Of a DNA stretch of 64,000 nt, positions 1 through 10,258 are shown piece after piece. The notes under the pieces are model-generated. The model saw nothing but the letters and a program-made list of their open reading frames with translations. It was not told the DNA's origin and ran no database searches. Origin of the DNA: Granulosicoccus sp. (lineage in GTDB: Bacteria; Pseudomonadota; Gammaproteobacteria; Granulosicoccales; Granulosicoccaceae); contig JALZUD010000055.1 of assembly GCA_023301725.1 (NCBI GenBank), positions 1-64,000 of the forward strand, read 5' to 3'. Made by a program: the position numbers and the translations under genes. Within the stretch, counting starts at the first letter, position 1; each line of letters begins with the position of its first letter.

Positions 1-31
1 CAAGAATCGGGCAGCCGCCAGGGAAATTACG

Positions 32-1243
32 ATGGGATACGCCTTAAAAAGACCAGATCAAATTGCCGTTGGTCGGCGTCCTAGCAAGGCCTTGCGCCCC
101 AGAAACATTCAGCTGGTAAATCTGGGTACATACACGCAAAGCACCCCACCACGCGTGCCGAACACCCACCCAAAGCAGGCCAAGAAGGCCAGCGCACAAC
201 TCATATCTGCACAAGGAGCAGCCCCACAAAAAATAGGCTCAGAGTACTTCAAGCTGGAGTCTCAGCCGTTTGACGGTAAAGCGGCAACTAATGACACGGC
301 GTTCAGTCAATCTGAGCCTGAGTCACGCCTACACACTGCACCCAAAAACCAACTCACCCTCATCATACTGGGCAGCCTATGTGTAGGAAGCCTCGTAGGA
401 TACCAATGGTCGTCAATGCTAAACCCAGCAGCATCGTTCAGCGACAATGCAGAATCCGAACTCCTAGCAGATAGCACCACATCAGAAGAAACAGACCCGA
501 CAGAGTTGGCCATTATCTCTGTTGCGTCCACACCCACTAGCTCTGTAGAAACGGCACCTATTGCATCACCAGCGCAAACTGATCTATCAGAAACGCGCGA
601 AAAGCAATTTCTCATGGAGCAGGAAGAATTCCTCTCACAGATTGATTGGCTGAAAAATCAGAACAGCGTCTTGGTTATCGAAAAGGACGCACTCAGTGAG
701 GAAACAACCGAACAAAACAGAGAGTTGCTGGCACTGGAGCTGGAAGTCCTTGCACTCCAGTCTCAATCCGAGCCAACAACAGAGACCCGCGTGGTTTACA
801 ACTTTGTCAACGTGCCACTTGGTGCAGCACCTGACTTACAATACGACGACACGAGGTATCAATATAACGAAGATGCATCGGAAGACAATGACTCACTGCT
901 TGCAGATCAATTTGGGCAGCAGCGCAATCAATACAATAGCGAAGGCCAGCTTGTCTACGATCTAGAAACCGGATCGTACGTTTCAAATGACAGTGAAGTC
1001 GGCAATGGAGAATACAACGGCCCGGGGTCCCCAAACATTGACTCAACAGAGTATCCAATCGATGCCGAGGAATCGTATGAGACCGTTAACTCAGAGCTAA
1101 TAAATGAGTTGCAAAAGGTCCGCCTGAGACAATTCGAAGCCGGACTGTTGGACTACGACCATGAAACTGGGACTTTTGTTCAGAAAAACTTTGCCAACGT
1201 TAACAGTGGAAACATCCCATACCCGCCAATCCCTGTCGAGTAA
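32..1243 (+). CDS. hypothetical single-TM protein with coiled-coil-like middle and acidic C-terminal region
   Basis: 403 aa ORF; hydrophobic segment LTLIILGSLCVGSLVGYQW; E/Q-rich stretch; repeated YD-ETG motif near the C-terminus; no family recognised. Confidence 0.6.
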   Translation: MGYALKRPDQIAVGRRPSKALRPRNIQLVNLGTYTQSTPPRVPNTHPKQAKKASAQLISAQGAAPQKIGSEYFKLESQPFDGKAATNDTAFSQSEPESRLHTAPKNQLTLIILGSLCVGSLVGYQWSSMLNPAASFSDNAESELLADSTTSEETDPTELAIISVASTPTSSVETAPIASPAQTDLSETREKQFLMEQEEFLSQIDWLKNQNSVLVIEKDALSEETTEQNRELLALELEVLALQSQSEPTTETRVVYNFVNVPLGAAPDLQYDDTRYQYNEDASEDNDSLLADQFGQQRNQYNSEGQLVYDLETGSYVSNDSEVGNGEYNGPGSPNIDSTEYPIDAEESYETVNSELINELQKVRLRQFEAGLLDYDHETGTFVQKNFANVNSGNIPYPPIPVE

Positions 1244-1256
1244 CTAAAGAAAAAAA

Positions 1257-1294
1257 CCTTAACCCTGAGCTTGCACAATTAAAAAGGGTTAAGG
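1257..1294 (-). terminator. intrinsic terminator for the DoxX-like gene
   Basis: Perfect 10-bp stem CCTTAACCCT/AGGGTTAAGG; on the minus strand it is followed by TTTTTTTCTTT. Confidence 0.7.
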
Positions 1295-1391
1295 GTTTGG
1301 CCATTGTCATCAGTAATGACTATGGCCCCTATCACCAACAACACACAGGCGTCACTGTTGTGTGTTGACATCAGCATGTCAACCTTAGCGA

Positions 1392-1799
1392 CTACCGACG
1401 GCCTCCAGTAGGCAAACCAGCTCGGTTAAGGAAAAGATTAGCTAGCGCTAGCACCAGGAAAACAATCGCCATAATGAATAGCTGGTATGTCGGTTCAGCA
1501 CCTGCCTCTAGCGCCACTTTTATACCCAATGCGGGTGACAAGTGAAAGCCCACTGCACCAATCACCACACTGGTGGATACCGCTGCACCCAGGGCTCTTG
1601 TTTTAGGGTGAAACATCAGCAAACCAGCGACGATTTCTAGCACACCTGTAATCACTCTAAAGATAGGTTCAAAAAATGCAACATTTGTATTATCAGCGAT
1701 AGTCGCAAAAATAAGATTTTCTGCTCCAAATTTTTGTGCGCCCATCAACAGCATTGCAGCCGCTAGTGCAATCGCAAGAATATGTTTTACAACCGTCAT
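1392..1799 (-). CDS. DoxX family membrane protein
   Basis: 135 aa, four hydrophobic segments, DoxX-like pattern (LMGAQKF...FRVITGVLEIVAGLLMF). Confidence 0.65.
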   Translation of the reverse strand: MTVVKHILAIALAAAMLLMGAQKFGAENLIFATIADNTNVAFFEPIFRVITGVLEIVAGLLMFHPKTRALGAAVSTSVVIGAVGFHLSPALGIKVALEAGAEPTYQLFIMAIVFLVLALANLFLNRAGLPTGGRR

Positions 1800-1845
1800 A
1801 GAGAAATTCCTGAGCTAAAAGTTTAACTACTGATTAAGTTTAATA

Positions 1846-3231
1846 TCACAAAACGCTACTTTTAATAACTAGCATTTTTTCGCGTGTCATCTCGTGCATT
1901 GAATATTGAATACCCCCCATACCCACACCCGATGAGTCGCGACCTCCGAATGGCATCCAATCAACACGAAAGGCAGTATGGTCGTTGACCATAACGGCTG
2001 TAGCATTCAGCTTGTTAGACGTATCGAGTACATCGGTCAGATCGTTAGAATAAATAGCAGCTTGGAAGGCTACATCCAGAGAGTTCGCCTTAGCTATTGC
2101 TTCATTTTTATCTGCATAGGAATAGACACAAACCACTGGGCCAAAAATCTCCCTTTGTGAAACCGTCGCCTTATCGTCAGGATTTAATAAGACAGTTGGC
2201 GCAAAGCACGTATCTGAAATTCTTTTTCCACCACACAATACAACTGCACCACCTTCTTGTGCCTCGTTAACCCACTGTTCAACTCGGTCAACTTCTCTTG
2301 GCAGTATCAATGGCCCTACTTCTGTTTCTGGATCCAGTGGATCACCAACAATGAGCTTCGAAGCCTTGTCAGCTAGCTTCTTAGCTAGCTCCTCGCAGTT
2401 ACTTTCGTGCACAAAAACTCGTTGAACTGAAACACAAACCTGACCCGCATGATAAAAACCACCTTTGAGCAGACTGTCAATAACGGAATCTACAGGCGCT
2501 GATTTATCAACGATGACAGGTGCCGCGCCACCATGTTCTAACGCACAACGTGTTCCTGGTGAGAGCTTAGCGCGGAGCATCCAACCAACAGCCGCCGAAC
2601 CAATAAACGAAAAGAAATTAACTCGTTTGTCAGTGATCAATTTTTCGGCGTCTGCATCTTCCACCATCAACGCTTGACACCATCCGTCCGGTAGCCCTGC
2701 CTCTTTTAGAATCGATACAAATTTGAAACACGATAAAGGTGTTGTACGCGCAGGCTTGATTATCACAGGTGCACCTACAGCAATAGCGGGTATCGTTTGA
2801 TGCACGATCAGGTTTAACGGATGGTTAAACGCACTAATCGATGCAACAACACCAATGGGTTCTCGCTGGGTAAATGCTAATCTGTTAGTTGAGGCTTCTG
2901 TTAGCCCCATGGGAATTTGCTCACCTTTGATATGAGGTATGTGCTCAATTGCCAAGCTGATGCAATTAATGGCTCTGAGCACTTCAACCTTGGAATCTGC
3001 ATAAGGCTTACCGCCTTCTTCAGCCGCAATACGTGCTAATTCTTCCACCTGAGCGCTCATGATTTTTTCAGCACGCTTAAGAATCTGGATTCTTTGGTGT
3101 GCCGGCAACCAAGCTGCACGATCAGAGAACAATGCGTGTGCTTTAACCAGAGCGTTATCAACGTCAGCCGCCGAACTAACAGCTATTTCTTGAATAACCT
3201 CAGAATTGTAAGGATTGGAGACGGTTATCAT
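1846..3231 (-). CDS. NAD(P)-dependent aldehyde dehydrogenase family protein
   Basis: ALDH motifs EHGGAAPVIVD, GQVCVSVQRVFVHE, REIFGPVVCVYSY, MPFGGRDSSGVG; the ORF track extends to a TTG at 3330, but ATG at 3231 (MITVSNPYN) is the better start. Confidence 0.88.
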   Translation of the reverse strand: MITVSNPYNSEVIQEIAVSSAADVDNALVKAHALFSDRAAWLPAHQRIQILKRAEKIMSAQVEELARIAAEEGGKPYADSKVEVLRAINCISLAIEHIPHIKGEQIPMGLTEASTNRLAFTQREPIGVVASISAFNHPLNLIVHQTIPAIAVGAPVIIKPARTTPLSCFKFVSILKEAGLPDGWCQALMVEDADAEKLITDKRVNFFSFIGSAAVGWMLRAKLSPGTRCALEHGGAAPVIVDKSAPVDSVIDSLLKGGFYHAGQVCVSVQRVFVHESNCEELAKKLADKASKLIVGDPLDPETEVGPLILPREVDRVEQWVNEAQEGGAVVLCGGKRISDTCFAPTVLLNPDDKATVSQREIFGPVVCVYSYADKNEAIAKANSLDVAFQAAIYSNDLTDVLDTSNKLNATAVMVNDHTAFRVDWMPFGGRDSSGVGMGGIQYSMHEMTREKMLVIKSSVL

Positions 3232-3317
3232 GGCGTTGATTCCATTGAATGTAAATGAAGTGCATGTAAATTCTGCGTCCGCGACACCGGCCGTAGCCGA
3301 TGTCGCTTCCAAAGAAC

Positions 3318-4955
3318 CTAGATAATGCAAGTATGTTCTTTCAACAGAACATTAAGAATCGGATGATTCAATGAATAATCTACCGGTAGATCTATGACAT
3401 GTACGCCAGTACCATGAAGCGCGGTATCAAGTATCTCCACAAAACTGTCGAAGCTTGTCGCTTTGTGCCCCGTCGCACCAAAGCTATTTGCATACTGTAC
3501 GAAATCAGGATTATTAAAATCCAGACCGAAATTTTCAAAGCCAGTGCCTTCTTGCTTCCACTTGATCATTCCATAGGCATTGTCTGTCAAGACAATAACG
3601 ACAAGATCCAGTTTCATACGAACCGCTGTTTCAAGCTCTTGGGAATTCATCAGGAATCCACCATCGCCGTTTATAGACACGACCTTGCTTGCAGGCTTGA
3701 TCTGCTTTGCAGCCATAGCTGATGGCAAGCCCGCGCCCATTGTTGCCAAAGCGTTGTCTAGTAGCAAAGTATTTGGTGCATAGCACTCATAATTACGGGC
3801 AAACCAGATCTTATAAACGCCGTTATCCAGAGTGATGATGTCTTCGGCATCTAGGCGCTCACGTAATAGTTTGACTAGCGCCTGAGGTAATACTGGAAAG
3901 CGAGTGTCTTCAAAGTACTTCGTAATGTGCAGATCTATTTCGCCACGCAGACGCTCAAAATAACTGAAGTCCTGCTCAAGCTTACCCAGGCCCTTAGCAA
4001 TGTTAGTCACTGAACTGGATATGTCACCCACTACATTAAGTTGTGGAAAGTACACAGCATCTATGTTTGCCGGATCAAAGTTAACGTGAATAACTTTTTT
4101 ACCGCCCTCTTTCATAAAAAACGGGGGTTTTTCAATAACGTCGTGACCCACATTAATAATCAAGTCGGCTCTTTCGATAGCGCAGTGAAGGTAATCGTTT
4201 TCTGAAAGTGCAGCGGTACCCAAATAATGATCATGACGCTCATCAACCACGCCCTTACCCATCTGCGTATTGAAAAAATACAAGCCTGTCTGATCGATCA
4301 GCGACTTCAAGGCCTCACTGGTTCGCTTACGATTTGCACCCGCACCAATAAGCAACAGTGGCAGTTTGGCGTCTTTTATAAGCTGCACGGCCTGATCGAT
4401 AGCAACATGATTGGCATCAGGGCGTCGGTAACCCACTACATCGAATATCTTGCCATCGCACTCTTCTTCTGCAACATCTTCTGGCAGCTCGAGGTACGCA
4501 GCTCCCGGCCTTTCATCCATTGTCACCCGAAATGCTTCTCGCACAGTAGCTCCAACATTCGCACCATGAACTATCTGGGTTGAGTATTTTGTGACAGGTT
4601 TCATCAAACTAACCACATCAACGACCTGGAACTTCGCCTGCTTACTCACATGAATGGGTTTCTGAGCACCTAACATGATCATGGGCATTCCGCCTAACTG
4701 CGCGTACGCTGCAGCGGTGACAAAGTTGGTGGCACCGGGTCCCAGTGTGGACAAACAAACGCCAGGTTCGCCTGTTAAACGCCCATATGTCGCGGCCATA
4801 AAGCCAGCCGCCTGCTCGTGTCGTGTCAATACTAGCTGGATTGACGAGCCTCTAAGCGAATCCAGGAAATCCAGATTTTCTTCACCTGGAATACCAAAAA
4901 TGTATTTAACACCTTCATTTTCGAGCGCTTTAACAAATAGGTCTGAAGTTTTCAT
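3318..4955 (-). CDS. acetolactate synthase large subunit-like ThDP enzyme
   Basis: 545 aa; ThDP enzyme N-terminus (GIPGEENLDFLDSL...LTRHEQAAGFMAATYGRLTG), C-terminal GDGGFLMNSQELETAVR; no small subunit nearby. Confidence 0.85.
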   Translation of the reverse strand: MKTSDLFVKALENEGVKYIFGIPGEENLDFLDSLRGSSIQLVLTRHEQAAGFMAATYGRLTGEPGVCLSTLGPGATNFVTAAAYAQLGGMPMIMLGAQKPIHVSKQAKFQVVDVVSLMKPVTKYSTQIVHGANVGATVREAFRVTMDERPGAAYLELPEDVAEEECDGKIFDVVGYRRPDANHVAIDQAVQLIKDAKLPLLLIGAGANRKRTSEALKSLIDQTGLYFFNTQMGKGVVDERHDHYLGTAALSENDYLHCAIERADLIINVGHDVIEKPPFFMKEGGKKVIHVNFDPANIDAVYFPQLNVVGDISSSVTNIAKGLGKLEQDFSYFERLRGEIDLHITKYFEDTRFPVLPQALVKLLRERLDAEDIITLDNGVYKIWFARNYECYAPNTLLLDNALATMGAGLPSAMAAKQIKPASKVVSINGDGGFLMNSQELETAVRMKLDLVVIVLTDNAYGMIKWKQEGTGFENFGLDFNNPDFVQYANSFGATGHKATSFDSFVEILDTALHGTGVHVIDLPVDYSLNHPILNVLLKEHTCII

Positions 4956-5216
4956 AATGTTGTGTGTATAGCCTCATCTCGTTGAAACAGCGGTCCGCTT
5001 TTACAAAAAGCCTGTTATTTCGCCCCCATACTTGTATGGAGCATCGGGAGCTCGCAAAATAATGCACAGAGCATACTATGATTAACGCAAGCTAGGAACC
5101 CTCAATGACTCGCCAACAACGCACTTACATCCTATTCCAAACAGCGTCTTTAACGTCCAACGTTTCGCTGTTGAGTCATCTGACTCTTCAAAACGCGATC
5201 AGTTTACTATCAATCA

Positions 5217-6641
5217 TTAAAAATTCCAAAGTGGATTTTTCAGCGGCTCTGTTAACTCGACCAGCCAGTTATACGCACGCTCGTCACGAGATACCGTCGT
5301 CAGGTCCAGATCCGGTTTGAAAAACAACTGGCGATTTCGTCCGTTCAGCGAGCAACGGGACTCAACCGTTACACTAACGTCTGAGAAACCCTTGCGCTGC
5401 CACTCCTGCTCAAGAAACTGGCCGAATTGCCAGATCATGTCTGGAACACAAGACATTTTACGCACTTGTCTGGCATTCAAATGTTCTTTGGGGTGAACAC
5501 TCCATGTTTGATCGCCTGCGCGAACCTGAAAAATTGCCGTACTGGATTTGGAACGAAGCTTCATTCGCCAGCTGAATCGGTGCCCATCTTCAGTCCATGC
5601 AACATTTCCCGGAATAAACCAGTTACGCATGGGTATGAGCACTTGAAAGCTTAACCAAAGTGCCATTCCAGCCACGATAAACACACGCATGGGTGATAAC
5701 ACTCCACTGGTTACGCCAGTGTTAGCAAGGGAGCGTTCGTCGGTAAGCGTAGGTAATACGGGGTTACATTCATCCGTTTGATCAACAGATTCAATAGTAG
5801 AAGCTCGGCGAAGGTACCTATCGCGAAACCGGATAGGCCAATCAGGCTTAAAAAACAGAAAGCTGGCGAACCAGGTAAACCACGGGAATATCCCGATGTT
5901 AAACACGGTGTGATTCACCAGATGGAACACCGCGTACGCAGCTAACACCCACGGTCTGGCCCATTTGAAAAACAGTAAAGGCGCTCCTAACAGATGCAAA
6001 GCTATCGCACCATAAGCGCCTACCGCGATACCAAGATCACCGGTAAGCCATGTAAAAAACGGCGGGTAGCCATCACGCCGCGCATGCATCCATATTCTAA
6101 GCGGCTCGAGATTAAGCCAATCTGCATTCAGTTTAACGATACCGGCAAAAATCAGAATAATTTCCAACTGTGCCAATAAGACAACAATGGACCAGTAGGG
6201 AACAGTTGCCGATGCAACACGTGTATTGCGGCGAGCATCTACCGACCACTTACAATTAGCGGGTACAAATAGCATCACGATGCAGAACAGAATCACCATG
6301 TAGTAGTGGTTCAAGTACTCTGCTTGGTCGAGTAAAAAACTATAGGTAAAGCCCAGAGTAAAAACAAACAATGCAATGGTGTAGCGATACCCCACCATAA
6401 TGGCAAACGCACACAACGCCATAACACTCCAATGAATCCACAAACCAATACCCGGCCAAGGCACCACCCACTCAAAGTAGTGGTACTTGAACAACATGTC
6501 CGGTTCCAGGTTTTTGCAAGTAGGACACAGAAACAGGTTATTGATACTGTTAAATAACAGTAATGCGCCAAACCCAACACGAAAAGCAGCTAATGAGCTT
6601 GCATCTACCTGCTTAAATAATGTCTGGAATAGTGAATTCAT
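5217..6641 (-). CDS. HTTM domain / vitamin K-dependent gamma-carboxylase-like integral membrane protein
   Basis: 474 aa multi-TM; AGIVKLNADWLN and FHLVNHTVFNIGIFPW motifs; soluble C-terminal part HRFSWRMKLRSKSSTAIFQV typical of VKGC homologues. Confidence 0.8.
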   Translation of the reverse strand: MNSLFQTLFKQVDASSLAAFRVGFGALLLFNSINNLFLCPTCKNLEPDMLFKYHYFEWVVPWPGIGLWIHWSVMALCAFAIMVGYRYTIALFVFTLGFTYSFLLDQAEYLNHYYMVILFCIVMLFVPANCKWSVDARRNTRVASATVPYWSIVVLLAQLEIILIFAGIVKLNADWLNLEPLRIWMHARRDGYPPFFTWLTGDLGIAVGAYGAIALHLLGAPLLFFKWARPWVLAAYAVFHLVNHTVFNIGIFPWFTWFASFLFFKPDWPIRFRDRYLRRASTIESVDQTDECNPVLPTLTDERSLANTGVTSGVLSPMRVFIVAGMALWLSFQVLIPMRNWFIPGNVAWTEDGHRFSWRMKLRSKSSTAIFQVRAGDQTWSVHPKEHLNARQVRKMSCVPDMIWQFGQFLEQEWQRKGFSDVSVTVESRCSLNGRNRQLFFKPDLDLTTVSRDERAYNWLVELTEPLKNPLWNF

Positions 6642-6682
6642 GTTCTTACTACAAAAAACAGTGCCTGAAATAGATTATAAAC

Positions 6683-8464
6683 TCACTCTCCTATGACAAT
6701 CCCTTCACGGCGCGGGTCAGCTCCTCCAGTTAGCAGGCCATCAGAATGGGCAATAATGTGCAACCCCGAGTTCAAGTCACGCACATTAGTCTCGAAACCC
6801 AACGCCTGCAGCGCTTCAGCTAATCCTGTCGCTGATGTACCTTGTTCCAAGTCATAGGTACCAAAACGATTCACCAGATGTGGCATGGCTGCCGCCTGCT
6901 GCGGATCCATTCCCCAATCAAGCTGCGCTATTAGCGCCTGTGTGACATAGCCAATGATGCGCGAGCCACCCGGAGATCCCACAACCAGCTCAAGCTTTCC
7001 GTCGCGCAGCACAATGGTTGGCGCCATGGACGATCTTGGACGTTTACCAGGCTCAACTCGATTGGCGATAGGTCGCCCATCTGCCTGAGTAGCAAAACTG
7101 AAATCTGTAAGTTCATTGTTTAGCAAGAAACCACCAGGTGCCATAACACGGCTACCAAAACCATTTTCGATAGTTGTGGTCATCGATAAAGCGTTACCTT
7201 CAGCATCTACGATAGAGATGTGTGAGGTTGAAGGTTGTGAGGGTGACCAACTATCACCCCAGTCTACTTCCAACGCTGCCTGATCCCATGGCGGTGAACC
7301 TGCCTCTACGTCAGGCAATGCATCTTCGCGTTGTAGCAATGCTGCACGCTCATCAAGGTAGCTGGTATCCAGTAAGTCAGGGATAGGCACGAAATCTTCA
7401 TCTGCCATGTATCGACCACGATCAGCGAAAGCAAGACGAGAAGCGTCTCCGATGAGCCTCCAGGCATCTGCTGACTCAGGGCCCATACCAGCGATATTGT
7501 AGGGTTCTAGCATGGAGAGTATCTGGCCAACGCTTAATGCCCCTGACGATGGTGGTCCCATGCCACAGACATCCGCACCTCGGTAATTTGCGCATACCGC
7601 AGCACGCTCAATAACTTGGTAGGCGGCAAGATCATCCAGCGAGAGTAAGCCCGATTGTGACGCTGACTTAACAGCATTGACAATACCTTGCGCAATGTCG
7701 CCTTTGTAAAAAACACTGGCACCGTCGGCGGCTATCGCTCGCAGAGTATCAGCATAGGCTGGATTCTGGAGAGTATCCCCCACCACCAACGGCGTACCAC
7801 CTGGTAGAAAGTAATCAGCGGTGGCAGGTTGCGTGCTCAGCTTTTCCTGATCATTTTCAATGGCGTTTGCCAATCTGGCTGACACCTCAAAGCCTTGCTC
7901 GGCGTGTGCAATGGCCGTGTCGAATAACTGGGCCCAGTTACTGCTGCCCCACATTCTGTGTGCTTTTTCAAGCAACGCCGGCGTGCCAGGCGTACCCACT
8001 GAAAGGCCTCCCACAACAGCATCAAAAAACCCCATGGTTTCGCCTTCTGTTTGAAACAAGGTAGTGCGCGCAGCTCGTGGCGCTGTCTCCCGAGCATCCA
8101 GCGTTGTCAGTTCACCTTTGGCCGCGTCGAACCACACTAAAAAAGCTCCACCACCAAGCCCGCTAGACTGCGGCTCAACCAGACCCAACACACTCTGAAC
8201 AGCAACCATTGCATCCGCAGCATTGCCTCCCGAGCGAAGTACTTTCGCGCCAGCTTCCGCGGCCAACGGATTCGCAGCGCTGATCATCCACTGCTCTGAA
8301 TTTACCGGTGCATCGGTTTCAGGAATTAACGACGTCGCAGCGAGCCTCTCATCGCCACCCTGTTCAGGGGCAGTACTGTCAGTGGCTTGCTGTGCGAATA
8401 CAGGACTCGCTAGAAGACAACACAAAAGTATTAAACGCATCACAAATTGACTCATTAAAACCAA
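6683..8464 (-). CDS. ggt: gamma-glutamyltransferase
   Basis: 593 aa with signal peptide; GLGGGAFLVWFD, DARETAPRAA, STSHISIVDAEGNALSMTTTIENGFGS, GSPGGSRIIGYV. Confidence 0.93.
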   Translation of the reverse strand: MVLMSQFVMRLILLCCLLASPVFAQQATDSTAPEQGGDERLAATSLIPETDAPVNSEQWMISAANPLAAEAGAKVLRSGGNAADAMVAVQSVLGLVEPQSSGLGGGAFLVWFDAAKGELTTLDARETAPRAARTTLFQTEGETMGFFDAVVGGLSVGTPGTPALLEKAHRMWGSSNWAQLFDTAIAHAEQGFEVSARLANAIENDQEKLSTQPATADYFLPGGTPLVVGDTLQNPAYADTLRAIAADGASVFYKGDIAQGIVNAVKSASQSGLLSLDDLAAYQVIERAAVCANYRGADVCGMGPPSSGALSVGQILSMLEPYNIAGMGPESADAWRLIGDASRLAFADRGRYMADEDFVPIPDLLDTSYLDERAALLQREDALPDVEAGSPPWDQAALEVDWGDSWSPSQPSTSHISIVDAEGNALSMTTTIENGFGSRVMAPGGFLLNNELTDFSFATQADGRPIANRVEPGKRPRSSMAPTIVLRDGKLELVVGSPGGSRIIGYVTQALIAQLDWGMDPQQAAAMPHLVNRFGTYDLEQGTSATGLAEALQALGFETNVRDLNSGLHIIAHSDGLLTGGADPRREGIVIGE

Positions 8465-8511
8465 GCCAAGATTGTAGCGGATTTAGCATTCGTGTACGCA
8501 CTCAACCAAAA

Positions 8512-8533
8512 AAGCCGCGTAGGAACGCGGCTT
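8512..8533 (-). terminator. intrinsic terminator downstream of the 8612-9817 gene
   Basis: AAGCCGCGT-tcct-ACGCGGCTT on the minus strand followed by TTTT. Confidence 0.75.
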
Positions 8534-8611
8534 CTGTAGGAATAATGATGCGGGCATTACAACGGACAACAATACAAAAAGAACCACCAGCCCCAAGTTT
8601 GGAGCTGAAAC

Positions 8612-9817
8612 CTAAGAGGTTCTGGATTGCCCTAATGATTTGAGCAGTTCATCGACAGCATCTTTTCTCGTTTGCTCATCTGCACCACTGATAGCAGATT
8701 TATCGAGCATACCGTCGAACCCTGTTTGAGAATGACCATTAGCAATGTTGTTTTGGCTGGGTGCTTGTGCACGCGTCATTGCCTCGCGCTCACGCAAATA
8801 CCGGGCGTAGTGTTCGTCTGAGTCAGCGGCAGATTGAGATTGCGCAGGCGCAGGCGCTTGTGCATTAGCCACAGCCGCCGCACGGGCACCGCCGAGATCT
8901 GCACGCAATTGCCTATCTTTTTTCGCACTTTGGATAACCACTGCTTCGTCGATTAAGATAACGCCGCTTTCCAGAGTCAGCAATGAGCCTTGATGCATTG
9001 TTTCAGTGATGTCGTTAAGATCTTTTCCAGAGTAGGTACCCAGTGCCGCCAAGGTATTTAGATCTTGGAAGATAGGCAGGGATCTTACGACTGAATCGAG
9101 GTCGATATCTTGTTCAGGGTCGATGTCTGCCAATGCACCGGGTATAGAATCGATAACCGCCAACACTGCTGCAATGCTATCTTTTTCTCCAGTGAAGCGA
9201 AAATCTCTGTCGCGATTTTGCCGAGCCGTGATCTGATCCATCCGTAAATCAATCGCAGGTTTTCTGGCTATGCTGGCACACGCGCTGTAGAGCATGTCGA
9301 TTCCATCGATGGCGCGGGCAACGCGATCAGGATCAGAAGCCTTCTCGCCGGCGTCGGTAAGGCGTATAAACAAAGCGCCCTCACCAGCATTTACCGCCTC
9401 GAGCATAGGGTCAACTGAGCCAGAGCCGCCAACAGGCACTGCCATTCCTGGAGTTACACCCTCTAGCAGAGCTGTAAGTGCTGGCAGATGACTGGTCGCA
9501 AAAATAACTCTGCTGGCAAGTCGAACCAATTCAGCGCGCCGTTTTGCAGGATCGAGGTTGGGTGACGTTAGGGCCTGCCAATAGGCTGCTGAGCCTAGAG
9601 TTTGCAAATGCAAGCGTTCGACAACCAATTTTTCTTGCACAGAGAGCGCTTCTATCCTCTCCATGACAATAGCACCAGCGTGGCCAAGCCTTGCTGCTGC
9701 TGCTGTAGTTTGATCACCTTTCGCAGTTCGATACTGATCTACCGCGGCACGAATATCGGCGCGGTTGAGAAGTTCAACTATTTTGGTGACGGCAGTACGC
9801 AGCTCGTCTGACCGCAT
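8612..9817 (-). CDS. hypothetical protein
   Basis: ORF reads MRSDELRTAVTKIVELLNRADIRAAVDQY...; no family recognised; start chosen at the internal ATG. Confidence 0.6.
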   Translation of the reverse strand: MRSDELRTAVTKIVELLNRADIRAAVDQYRTAKGDQTTAAAARLGHAGAIVMERIEALSVQEKLVVERLHLQTLGSAAYWQALTSPNLDPAKRRAELVRLASRVIFATSHLPALTALLEGVTPGMAVPVGGSGSVDPMLEAVNAGEGALFIRLTDAGEKASDPDRVARAIDGIDMLYSACASIARKPAIDLRMDQITARQNRDRDFRFTGEKDSIAAVLAVIDSIPGALADIDPEQDIDLDSVVRSLPIFQDLNTLAALGTYSGKDLNDITETMHQGSLLTLESGVILIDEAVVIQSAKKDRQLRADLGGARAAAVANAQAPAPAQSQSAADSDEHYARYLREREAMTRAQAPSQNNIANGHSQTGFDGMLDKSAISGADEQTRKDAVDELLKSLGQSRTS

Positions 9818-10045
9818 TTTAGGCTCCATTGGCACATTTCTACTGACTGTGATCGGCCAATAACCCAACTACTTGAGATGATTCCTAGCCGCATCCCAGT
9901 AGGCTATTGACAGCCATGGCAGTCTCTTCCATGGCTAACCTTCCCTAGTAAAACCTTAAAACAAGTTCAGTATTCTAATTATTAGTTAGACTACGCTTTT
10001 GAAGACCAGTTCCAAATACTTGAGGTGAACTGGTGTAAGTAAAGC

Positions 10046-10122
<77 letters not shown>

Positions 10123-10258
10123 CCAGAACGGCACAGCTTAACGTAAGCTGATGGCTTTTTGTATTGTTAAAGAAAAAATATACAAACTAGTGCAACAAAA
10201 TACCTAGCGTGAAACAAACAGATACCGAGTCGCGTGGTTGAGCCTTGGCACACCACCG

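Noticed and set aside
10005-10034. ACCAGTTC/GAACTGGT inverted repeat after tRNA-Pro as its terminator
   Set aside because: No T-run follows on the minus strand; kept only as an unexplained small inverted repeat.
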